Assembly (NCBI GenBank): GCA_002633005.1
Contig: NMRA01001058.1
Span: 24,930 to 62,244, forward strand
Source: Phoronis australis
Taxonomy: Eukaryota; Phoronida; Phoronidae
DNA: 37,315 bases
Direction: 5' to 3'
Part shown: positions 1 through 8,839 of the stretch, piece by piece
How the letters are laid out: each line of letters starts with the position of its first letter
Numbering within the stretch: the first letter of the stretch is position 1
Made by a program: the position numbers and the translations under genes
The notes under the pieces: model-generated
What the model was told of the DNA's origin: nothing
The model's input: the letters and a program-made list of their open reading frames with translations, nothing else
The model's database searches: none

Positions 1-125
1 CCATTTGGCAGTTTGTACCCACTTGGTACTTGTTATTGAATTTGCCGCTTTGCTCGACCCAGTTGGTAGGCAATCGGCCAATACCCATTTGGTATTATGT
101 ACCCATTTGGTACTATGCTAACCTG
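1..125. repeat. Short degenerate minisatellite, ACCCATTTGGTA unit
   Basis: Five or so copies of a near-palindromic 12-base unit, ACCCATTTGGTA with variants, begin near positions 1, 18, 57, 86 and 109. Each is flanked by TAT or GTACT-like bases. The short plus-strand frame across it (30-218) is low-complexity translation of the repeat and not a gene. The array may continue left of the window. Confidence 0.6.
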
Positions 126-299
126 TGCCACTTAGTATCCGATACTCAGTTACACTTTGGGTATCGGAAATGTGTGTTATCTCTTGTAATTAAGGAACCC
201 ATCTGGTTCCTTCTGTGAAATATTTATTTGTAGAGCTGTGACCCTGAAATTCCCAATACAACTTCAAATATTTATTATTCTTGTTGTTTTATTTGTCCC

Positions 300-1830
300 C
301 AATAATTTCAATTACTGGTGACATTTTAGTTGGTCATATACATTGGCCTCGCATACGGTGGATAGTACGCATGCAGCATTTCAAGGTAGTTACCTGCCTT
401 CGTAACAACTGGTCAGATTTCGACGAACGGATTTTAAAGACTAATATGCTGCTCATATAATCTCATATTTTTCTTAAAGAAAACGATATACATAAGGAAA
501 CAATACACGAATATCTGTAGTCACAGAGTGGTGATTTTTCCTGAAAATGTAATTCTTTATAGAAATTGAGGCAATTTGCACGTGTACACGTTAGTAAATC
601 TCAATTGTTGATTTTGTTAATGAATTTGATTATCTACAATGGCATGGATGTAAGTATGTTTTAAAGACGTTTGCGCTAGTACTTAAACCTGCAGCTGCAT
701 AGACATAATTAAACAACAGGCTATCCTACTTTTTGTCCATAGGCTGACACATCACAGAAAAAACGAAAAAACTGATCACCACATGATGTAACATGATCAC
801 TCCAGTTTTCATGGCCGACACATGGTTCATTCCCTAGATTTGCCGAAAACTGGAATTTCGTTTGACATGTAAATGTTACAGTTATACTATAGGGCCATAT
901 AAGTGGTCTGTGTTCACGTCGACGTTAGTACCAGCATTCTTATTATTACTGAACTTCGGTGCTGGAACTGTGCATATCATGACTGAAAAATGAGTGCGAG
1001 TCAAGTGATACCATGTGGATTTAAAACGCCATTATCAATAGCACCCATAGGTTGCGGTCAAATGTAGAAAACTGTATTGACGTACCCATGACTGATAGTA
1101 ATTAGGTGAGTAGTGAAGAGCGATGTATAACGACATTGAATGTTACTAAAGGTGTTTGGGGGTTTACCGACTACCGGACAAGCACACAGGTAGGAAAATG
1201 TAACTTTAAATGCACCAAGTGATTAGGCATATACGTAAATGCATGAATATATATGTTTAATAATGTGTTACTTGAAAAATGCTCACATGTTGTTCCTCTA
1301 TTCTTGAGACGATAATTAGTACATCCCGGTACGCGGAAACAGTGTGGCATGTTGACTGACTCGTAAACAAAAGCAAACGACGACCTAACTTATGACACCC
1401 GAGGTAGATCAATGAATGACTCGACAGCCCTCATAGTCAGATTATATGAAAAGAAATAGGCGTGAACTTCTTGCCTTCCAAAACGTCACTTCCGGAGTAG
1501 AGAACGAATAATTAATGGAATTTCAAAAAAATGTAATTAAGTGGAGAATATGTCTTGGATAACCAACAAACGTTATTTGTTCTAAAAATGACATGCAAAA
1601 AGGTTGCTTTCGCCTTAAAATATATTTACTGATTAGGCATATATGTAAGCGCATGTAATTATATGTGAAATAATGTTTTCTTGAAAAATGCTCACATGTT
1701 TTGAATATAAGTGCTTGCAATTAAGCTCAACTGTATATACAGTTGACAATCCCTTGAAAATACTCATGTCTTAAAATCGGTAAATTTCTTGTGTTGTTAA
1801 GTCGTTGGTTCTTTTAATTCTTCAATTTGT
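300..1830. repeat. Third, internally deleted copy of the CCP a+c duplication block
   Basis: Bases 300-895 match 6127-6720, and bases 906-1830 match 7985-8830, both in the same orientation and nearly gap-free over long runs. The roughly 1.26 kb that separates these two segments in the right-hand copy is absent here. The join falls inside CCP exon sequence, creating the hybrid exon at 777-982. The rest is intron. This supports tandem duplication followed by internal deletion. Confidence 0.85.
777..982 (-). pseudogene. Hybrid decayed CCP (sushi) exon, a-type front and c-type back
   Basis: Read on the minus strand, a good acceptor (TTTTTCAG) is followed by an a-type CCP start with the first cysteine in a CTVPAPKF context and the NVDVNT strand, like the exon at 7872-8057. 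It then switches to a c-type back half (TVTFTCQ, GHENWSDHVTSC), like the exon at 2551-2736. The two halves are in different reading frames, the first half runs into a stop just after the join, and the GT of the donor has become AT. I call it a dead exon made by a deletion between two neighbouring CCP exons. A nearby cryptic donor cannot be excluded, but the frame break would remain. Confidence 0.75.
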
Positions 1831-2550
1831 TTAAAAACTTAAAACAAGTCGACGTCAACCACCATATAGTTAACATATCAAGTTTGACTACCTCAATAAT
1901 TTGAAGCGATGTTCGTCGACTTTAGAAATGTTTTTCACACATAGGTGAAGGCAAATAATTTGGGATGTATAAGCAACATGTCTTATTGGCACATAGGTAC
2001 AAATAAAGACATATCATGTTATTATGAGTCTAAAGTTGCCCAATTTGATTGCATATGTACACAACTGATTGTGGAACATTTCCGTACTTTTTGAAATAAT
2101 GCCAAAATACAAGAAATATTTACTGAGGGCTGTTTGTTCTTTGATGACACATAAGGCAAATGCATCCTTATGAGCACTGCCGATAAGGTGAGTTCGTCAT
2201 CATCGCAAATCAATTTTTAAAACCTTTGAATGTCGCCGTTGTTTCTATGACTGACAAACATCGCACACTCATCATAAAAATACGGAATGCATCAGGAAAT
2301 TCTACACAAATATTTGTTGTCATTTTTTATAAAAATCGCTGCAATTTCCACACTTGCACGGTTGTACACCTGAATTGCTGATTTTTTGATCCATATGATT
2401 ACCTACAATGACAACCCTCTACTAAGTTGTGTTTTAAGGACTTTTAGTAAAATTACTGAATAATGCAACATGAGGGACATAATCAAACACTAGACGAGAT
2501 TGTTTTCTCTCTTTCTACATCCACATCACAGAAGAAATGGAAAAACTGAC
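1831..2550. other. Intron or intergenic stretch, no gene seen
   Basis: AT-rich sequence with only short random open frames. From about 2150 it matches 5930-6270 and so is the left flank of the second a+c duplication block. No promoter or polyadenylation region can be assigned to the CCP gene here. Confidence 0.5.
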
Positions 2551-2736
2551 CTTCACAAGAAGATACATGATCACTCCACTTTTCATGGCCGTCACAATAT
2601 GTGATTCGTTCCCTGGATTTGTCCGGAAAATGGAATTTCGGTTGACACGTAAAACTTACTGCAGTCCCGTAAGGCACGGTAAGCGATGATACATTATTAG
2701 CAGCATTTTGGACTGTAAGGACGGTGCACTTGGTGA
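2551..2736 (-). CDS. CCP/sushi domain exon (c-type), fifth intact module
   Basis: A 186 bp phase 1-1 exon encoding one complement control protein (sushi) module, an extracellular binding fold held by two disulfides. Acceptor CCTTTCAG and donor G|GTCAGT are both good. The four cysteines appear in order as KCTV, FTCQ, TYCDG and SSCEG, with the conserved tryptophan between the third and fourth in HEKWSDH. The length of 62 residues is normal for the family. It belongs to the same minus-strand gene as the other CCP exons and is the last intact one in the window; decayed relatives lie at 6599-6785 and 777-982. Which ligand it binds cannot be told. The open frame continues past both splice sites, but that part is intron. 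Confidence 0.85.
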
Positions 2737-3449
2737 CTGAAAGGAGAATAAGCAAAGAAAAATCGCTGTCAGTGTCCCAAATGGTGTACACAGTAAATTT
2801 TTTTCCGAGAACATCGGTTATGCATAGTTTGAAATTCCTCTATTTGTTATGATAATATTAGTATTTTCAGGGTGGCTTCGAAACGATTGCAAGGAAAACG
2901 TGACCATGAGTGAATTGATGTACAGAGTCTCAAATATGCGGAATTTTTATTTGGACAGTCTACATGTACCTGGTAAATACAATTTACTTTATTTAATAAT
3001 GTAGAGGGGTGACAGGGGCTTCTCGTTTTTTAAAGTGCTATCTCAATTGGTCAAAACGACCACATGCAAAACAAGAGCAACGCAGAGCGTTGAAATGCGC
3101 CCACAATTGCACCGTATACGGTATCCTTCTAGGGTTGTTTACTGGTACATTAAGTGGCCAGTAGAGGGCATATTTGTAGTATGTTGTACTTTACAAAATG
3201 GAAAGGCATGGTCATTGTCTCCTCAATAGGCTAGGGGCAAAATGTGAGTGATCTTCATAATACAAGCACATCCTTTTCATCAGTTGCTTAAAGCACCACA
3301 GAAACATAGAATTAAAAACAAATTTACCAACATAAGAGATTAGCACAGCATTAGAATGCCAGAAACAAATTTCTACTTGGAACTTTTCCTTCATAGTCAC
3401 AAAGTAACACAAAGTATACACCTGAAGACCTATGAAAATACAGAGGTCA

Positions 3450-4592
3450 AAGTAAAATACTAAAATTGCCACTAGAGGCATACCGGTAGTCAGAATCATC
3501 CTAAAGTCGTCATCGTCCGTTGTCACACTTTCTAAATTTAGTAAAGATCCTGCAAACGGTTTGTGAGATATAGCCATGGGCGCAAAAAAACTGCCACTAG
3601 GAGGCGCCACAGCAATCAAAGTCATGGGAAATTCAGCGTCAACCGTCCTCTTCATAGTAAGAACATATATGCCAATTTTCACAATCATATTTAGAGCGGT
3701 TTGGTTGATAGAGGGCTGGACGCCAAAAAACAGACTCAAAAACAGTAAAAATGGCCACTGTGTGTCGCAAACTAGGTCGAATCCATCCGAAAACGGGAGG
3801 ATAGCGTCATCGCACTATCTCACTAATAGGTGCCAACATACCAAATTTCATGAAAATCCGTTCAGGACTTTTGAAGATACAAATGTAAGCGTAAAAAAAT
3901 TAAAATTGCCACTAGGGGGGACACCGGTAGTCAAATCCGTCCGAAAGTCGTCATGTTCCGTTGTTAACATCATAAAAATATACTTACACAATTTCGCAAA
4001 AAATCCTGCGAACGGTTTAGGAGATACAGCCATAGGCAAAAAAACAAAACAAAACTGCCATTAGGAGGCGCCACAGTAGTCGAAATTGTCGGAAAATCAT
4101 CGTCAACCGTCCTCTACATAGTAAGCATACACATGCCAATTTTCACAATCATCCTTTGAGCGGTTTGGTTGATAGAGGGTTGACGCTCAAAAACACTCGA
4201 AAACAGTAAAAATGGCCACTAGGTGGCACAAACTATGTCGAATCCATCTGAAAACGGGAGGATAGCGTCATCTCACTAATAAGTGCCTACAAACCAAATT
4301 TCATGAAAATCCGTTCAGGACTTTTGAAGATACAAAGGTAAGCGTAAAAAACTAAAATTGCCACTAGGGGGCACACCGGTACTCGGATCCCTCCGAAAGT
4401 TCGCACATGCCGTTCCATCCATAAGTGGAACATATGTGCTAAATTTCAAGAACATATGTCAAAGGGTTTTGGAGATAGAGCAGCGGACGCCGGACGCCGG
4501 ACGGACGCCGCCCGTACGGACGGACGGACGGACGGACGGACGGAGGGAGATGACGGCATAATGCGTCCACATATCAATATGTGGGCGCATAA
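3450..4592. repeat. Higher-order tandem repeat (3 x ~150 bp) with CTCF-like cores and GGAC microsatellite tail
   Basis: The subunit starting GCCACTAG begins near 3468, 3593, 3754, 3908, 4057, 4215 and 4360, with spacing 125-161 bp. Every third subunit is most alike, giving a 440-464 bp higher-order unit: 3468/3908/4360, 3593/4057 and 3754/4215. Each subunit also holds a conserved stretch such as CCAAATTTCATGAAAATCCG. It ends in a (GGAC)n run at 4501-4543 and a near-palindrome, CCACATATCAATATGTGG, at 4567-4584. Long open frames on both strands inside it are repeat translation and not genes. The class of mobile element is not recognised. Confidence 0.8.
4216..4229 (+). promoter_or_regulatory. 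CTCF-consensus-like motif in repeat subunit
   Basis: CCACTAGGTGGCAC fits the 14-base metazoan CTCF core CCASYAGRKGGCRS at every position and is preceded by TGG, as in the longer vertebrate motif. A second perfect fit is CCACTAGGGGGCAC at 4361-4374. Weaker versions sit at the matching place in the other subunits. The match is seen directly; occupancy is unknown. Confidence 0.45.
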
Positions 4593-4892
4593 AAAATTAT
4601 TGCCGCATACATGACAAAATTGCACCCAGTTTCGAGTTTCGAATTTGGTATAAAATTGTAAAATAATTAGATAATGGTATTGGAGATACCAACGGCATTT
4701 TGCAGTGCAGGGAGCATGAAATCGTTCGAAGCATCATCGAGTCTTGCAGGGTACGAAGCTCAGGGCTCATAAGGACGAAATTACATTCTGAATTAAAAGA
4801 TTGGAAAATTGAACACTCGTGAAAATTTTTTGGTTTTCCCAACGGTTAACAATGGCGATTTGTTAATATATTGATTTTCCCAAACAACTAAC
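4593..4892. other. Intron downstream of the a-type exon, duplicated
   Basis: No gene. It matches 7345-7860 in the other duplication copy, including the short runs GAAAATTGAACA and AACAATG. The homology resumes right after the end of the tandem array, which marks the right edge of that insertion. Confidence 0.6.
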
Positions 4893-5078
4893 CCGTGCAG
4901 TTGTTGACCTGTTGAGACCAAGTATCCTGCTCGACACAAGTAGCAGTGACCGTGATGTTGTGATCGGGCAGCTCGTAACCATCTTCACATGTGAAAGTTA
5001 TTGTTGTGTTCACGTTGACAGTGGTGTTGTCTGTGCTTCTGGCGCTGAACTCCGGTATTGGAACTGTGCATGTCATCA
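4893..5078 (-). CDS. CCP/sushi domain exon (a-type), fourth intact module
   Basis: A 186 bp phase 1-1 exon with acceptor TTTTTCAG and donor G|GTTAGT. Cysteines occur as TCTVP, FTCEDGYELP, ATCVEQ and NNCTG, with the conserved tryptophan in DTWSQQ between the third and fourth. This is the canonical sushi layout with the GYxL turn after cysteine 2. It is the sister of the exon at 7872-8057: same length, same splice sites and strong identity into about 60 bases of flanking intron. It is an extracellular adhesion- or recognition-type module within a multi-module protein. The numerous NxT/NxS sequons (NNT, NTT, NIT, NCT) suggest N-glycosylation, an inference. Confidence 0.9.
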
Positions 5079-5559
5079 CTGAAAAATGAATGCGAGCCAA
5101 GTAATACGATACGGAAGTAAAATGTCATTTTCAACCACACGCATGATAAACGTACAGCGGAAGTAGCAGCGATGGGACTTCTAATTTTACATGAAAGTTC
5201 ATTATTTTGTGTTTGTGATGACGTTAGCTGACGACCAAACAGGCATGCAGGCAGGGATCTCAGAGCTAACAAACACGCACGTAAGAAGGCCTATGTAGTT
5301 GTATTCGAAAGTACTCTGAACTTGAAAAATGCTCAAGTATTTTTCTTATAGGTGTTTGCAAAGCAAAACTGGCACCCCTTTGAATATATCCAGCACTTAA
5401 ATTCAGTGTATTTCGTTTGTTTTTCGAACTATGGCTTTCACTTTGAGGCCAAATAAGGTACAAATATAAGAAACGCAAACGAAATTAAACCTGACCTAAT
5501 CTTACCCGAACTTGAGAGCGCAAACGTATTTACAAAATTTGCCGTTTTTCAAGCAGAAA

Positions 5560-5640
5560 CGTTGAGGTAAATCGCCATGTTTACGCTGTGCACGCCAGGG
5601 AATACGACGTCATACCCCCTGCGGCGTGCAGTTTTAAAAT
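5560..5640 (+). promoter_or_regulatory. CRE-like site inside an inverted repeat, upstream of hairpin element copy 1
   Basis: GTGCACGCCAGGG and CCCCTGCGGCGTGCAG form imperfect inverted arms around ACGACGTCAT, a one-mismatch cAMP-response-element palindrome. It lies just upstream of the ATGGCGAGT start of the repeated element. A promoter role is inferred from position and motif only. Confidence 0.3.
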
Positions 5641-5920
5641 GGCGAGTTAATGATTTTGGGAATTGAAAGAAGGACTGCTCTAAGAACAAGTTTGATAGCA
5701 GCAGTATTTCTTGGAGTTGGAACGTATAAAATACACTGACGGTCCCTTAAGGTGTCAGTCTGTGCTCAACAGGTATTTATAACAACGTGACTTTGATGTT
5801 TTAGTGAGTGTGAGTCATAATTTGCCAAAAAGCTTCTGGTGTAAGAAGCTCCTATAGGAGCTCCACCGTCTCTACTGGGCCAGCATGAGACGGTGATCAC
5901 TGTGTAGAGGTAATGTGCGT
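5636..5920 (+). repeat. Three-hairpin element, copy 1 (most diverged)
   Basis: Shares the whole layout with the copies at 15720-15995 (minus) and 24445-24720 (plus): an ATGG-GAGT start followed by GAATTGAA, then TTGGAG, AAGGTGTC, ACAACGTGACTT and TGTTTTAG, and then three hairpins. Here the hairpins are GCCA...TGGT (5824-5840 region), the perfect palindrome GCTCCTATAGGAGC (5848-5861), and CACCGTCTC (5864-5872) with GAGACGGTG (5887-5895). It sits in an intron of the CCP gene on the opposite strand. Its start codon context is followed at once by stops, so it is not coding. Confidence 0.7.
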
Positions 5921-6598
5921 TCATCTGAACTCTGCCAATAAAAGTGAGTTCATCATCATCACACCTGTTGTCGGAATTTTTGAATGACGGAGGCTTGTGT
6001 CAGGCTGACAAACATCTTGCACTCATTCCATCAATTGTTATCCACTTGCTCAGCCAATCGGTTATACAACAAAGCAGGAAATAAATCTTTAAGAAATCAA
6101 AACGGCTAAGCTTTGGTTTAAGTATGGTATAATTTCAATTACTGGTGACATTGATCAGATACATTGGCCTCTCCTACGGTGGATAGTACGCATGCAGCAT
6201 TTCAAGATAGCTACCTGCCTTTATAACAACTGGTCAGATTTCGTCGAGCAGATTTTAAAGACTAATATACTGGTCATATAATCTCATATTTTTCTTAAAA
6301 AAACCGGGATACATATAGAAATAATACACGAATATCCGTAGTCACAGAGTGGTGATTTTTCCTGAAAATGTAATTCTTTACAGAAATTGAGGCAATTTGC
6401 ACGCGTACACGTTAGTAAACCTCAATTGTTGATTTTGTTGATGCATTTGATTATCTACAATGGCATGGATGTAAGTTTGTTTTAAAGACGTTTGCGCTAG
6501 TACTTAAACCTGCAGCTGCATAGACATAATTAAACAACAGGCTATCCTACTTTGTTGTCCATAGGCTGACACATCACAGAAAAAACGAAAGAACTGAT

Positions 6599-6785
6599 CA
6601 CCACATGATGTAACATGATAGCTCCAGTTTTCATGGCCCACACAAGACATGGTTCATTCCCCAGATTTGCCGAAAACTGGAATTTCGTTTGACATGTAAA
6701 AGTTACAGTAATACTATAGTGCCATATAGGTGACGAAAAATTGATAGCATCATTTGGTAGTCTGCAGGATCAATGTGCTTGGTTA
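6599..6785 (-). pseudogene. Decayed CCP (sushi) exon, c-type
   Basis: Aligns end to end with the intact exon at 2551-2736 (KFQF, GHENWS and HVTSCG are still readable). The acceptor AG has become AT, the donor GT has become AT, and the first cysteine codon is lost. An insertion also shifts the frame around the third cysteine. It would be skipped by splicing. Because the exon is symmetric (phase 1-1), skipping it leaves the gene frame intact, which may explain why its loss was tolerated. Confidence 0.8.
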
Positions 6786-7871
6786 ATGAAAGGACAATAA
6801 TGAATGGTAAATTGAGTCCAATGTCCGAATCGGTCGTTAAGAATTTGAATGTCCTCTGTTTGTTACCACATTTTCATTTATTGCAATAATGCAAAGAAAC
6901 GATCACAAGGAAATCGTGACGAAATGTAATTTTACCTACAGAAGATCAAATGTACTTTCTAATATGGACAGTGTATGGAAAAAAGAAAATGTTCAAAACT
7001 TAAATAGATGCAGGAGTGTTTCTTGTTTCTTACACAACGATTTCAGTTTGTCAAAATGACCAAATGCAAACCAAACATCGTAATCTTCTGCTGGGTTTGA
7101 ACTACTTTCGTGCACATTTACCGTGCTTAGCCCTAGGCTTAGAGATGTTGTGTCTGTCAGTACACGAGTTTTGATCAGCTGCTTTGCATTTTTTCTTTGT
7201 TTAAATCTGAAAACGATGGGTATTATTCAAGACTAAACAAGTGGTAATTGCACCCTACTCTGCAGGCGTCACGAGACCCGACCTCAGAAATATTACAGTG
7301 CTTCAAAAGAAATATCTATGGACCAATGACGAAGGAAGCAGTCCTGAAATTATTACGGTAAATACATGAGAAAATTACACCCCATTTTGAATTTGATACG
7401 GAATTGCAAAGCAATTGGGTTATGTTCAGTGTTGGACATAAAGAACTTTTGCATTGTGGGAATCACGAAAGTGTTTGACTTAATTTCTAGTTCTGGTCTG
7501 TAGGAAGATCAGGGTTTTACAGGCACAAACAAAGTGCTCTCAGAATCACGATCATTGGAAAATTGAACATTTTAGTGAGAAACTATTGATTATCCAGCCG
7601 CTCAACAATGAAAAGTGGAAGAATATTGTTCGCTAAGGTTTTATAAAAAATAAAGCCAGGGAAATCTCACTCGCAGTGGTGTGCAGATGTCCACCAACCA
7701 TTTATAGTACACTTGTGACAAGGTGCTATGTGTTTCTTTACGTCACTGCCGATTGTGAATCTTATCAACAGGAAATAAGAAGAGAGTATAATTGTTGTAA
7801 ACGATGTAATCGTTCAAGCTGCCTATATTGACTTTGTTCTTAATCAGACGGGATTACCCAAGTGAACTAAC

Positions 7872-8057
7872 TTTGGCAGTTGTTGACAGCTTGCGACCAT
7901 GTATCCTGACTGGTACATCTGGCAGTAACCGTGCGTTCGTTGTTGGGCAGCTGATAACCAGTATCGCAAGTGAAAGTTACTTCTGTGTTCACGTCGACGT
8001 TATAACCACCATTGTTATTAGTGCTGAACTTCGGTGATGGAACTGTGCATGTCATGA
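7872..8057 (-). CDS. CCP/sushi domain exon (a-type), third intact module
   Basis: A 186 bp phase 1-1 exon with acceptor TTTTTTCAG and donor A|GTTAGT. Cysteines lie in TCTVPSPKF, FTCDTGYQLP, ARCTSQ and NNCQS, with tryptophan in DTWSQAV between cysteines 3 and 4. It is the duplicate of the exon at 4893-5078 and the source type of the first half of the hybrid at 777-982. It forms one extracellular sushi fold in the middle of the encoded protein. The plus-strand open frame over the same bases is its shadow. Confidence 0.9.
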
Positions 8058-8839
8058 CTGAAAAAAGAGTGCGAGTCAAGTGATACCATGGGGATTTAAA
8101 ACGCCATTATCAATAGGACCCATAGGTTGCGGTGAAATGTAGAAAACTGTATTGACGTACACATGACTGGTAGTAATTAGGTGATTATTGAAGAGCGCTG
8201 TATAGCGACATTGAATGTTACTTAAGGTGTTTGGAGGTTTACTGACTACCGGACAAGCACACAGGTAGGAAAATGTAACTTTAAAAGAACCAAGTGATTA
8301 GGCATATACGTAAATGCATGAATATATATGTGAAATTATTTGTTACTTGAAAAATGCTCACATGTTGTTCTATTCGTGAGACGATAATTAGTACTTACCG
8401 GTACGCGGCAACAGTGTGACATGTTGACTGACTCGTAAACAAAAGCAAACGAAGACCTAACTTATGACAACCGAGGTAGAACAATGAATGACTCGACAGC
8501 CCTCATAGTCAGATTATATGAAAAGAAATAGGCGTGAACCTCTTGCCTCCCAAAACGTGACTTCCGGAGTAGAGAACGAATAATTAATGAAATTACAGAA
8601 AGATGTAATTAAGTGGAAAATATGTCTTGGATAACCAACAAACAAAATGACATGCAAAAAGGTTGCCTTCGACGTAGACTGATTAGGCATATACGAAGTG
8701 CATGTAATTATACGTGAAATAATGTGTTTCTTGAAAAATGCTCACATGTTTTGAATATAAGCGCGTGCAATTAAGCTCACCTGTATATACAGTTGGCAAT
8801 CCCTTGAAAATACCCATGTCTTAAAATCGGCTCTGCGCA

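Larger units (their letters stand above)
2240..5500. repeat. Second copy of the CCP a+c duplication block
   Basis: Matches 6000-8830 in the same orientation in intron as well as exon: about 2150-2270 with 5930-6050, 2820-3090 with 6820-7080, 4594-4860 with 7345-7620, and the sequence beside the a-type exons at 5040-5100 with 8030-8090. The array at 3450-4592 has no counterpart in the other copy, so it was probably inserted after duplication or lost from the other side. Confidence 0.8.
6000..8830. repeat. First copy of the CCP a+c duplication block
   Basis: Holds the intact a-type exon (7872-8057) and a dead c-type exon (6599-6785). It aligns with 2240-5500 and, in two pieces, with 300-1830. 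It appears to be the least rearranged copy in length. The stretch 6800-7860 between the exons has no gene. Confidence 0.8.

Noticed and set aside
3212-4064. Open frames of 175 codons (minus) and 162 codons (plus) at 3212-4064
   Set aside because: They lie over the tandem array, overlap each other on opposite strands, and repeat with its period; no domain is recognisable.
4501-4543. (GGAC)n run as a regulatory element
   Set aside because: A plain microsatellite at the end of the array; no other evidence.
5821-5900. Spliced-leader RNA, ribozyme or histone stem-loop identity for the three-hairpin element
   Set aside because: No CUGAUGA/GAAA hammerhead core, no Sm-type site after a short exon, and the stems do not match the histone 3' stem-loop.
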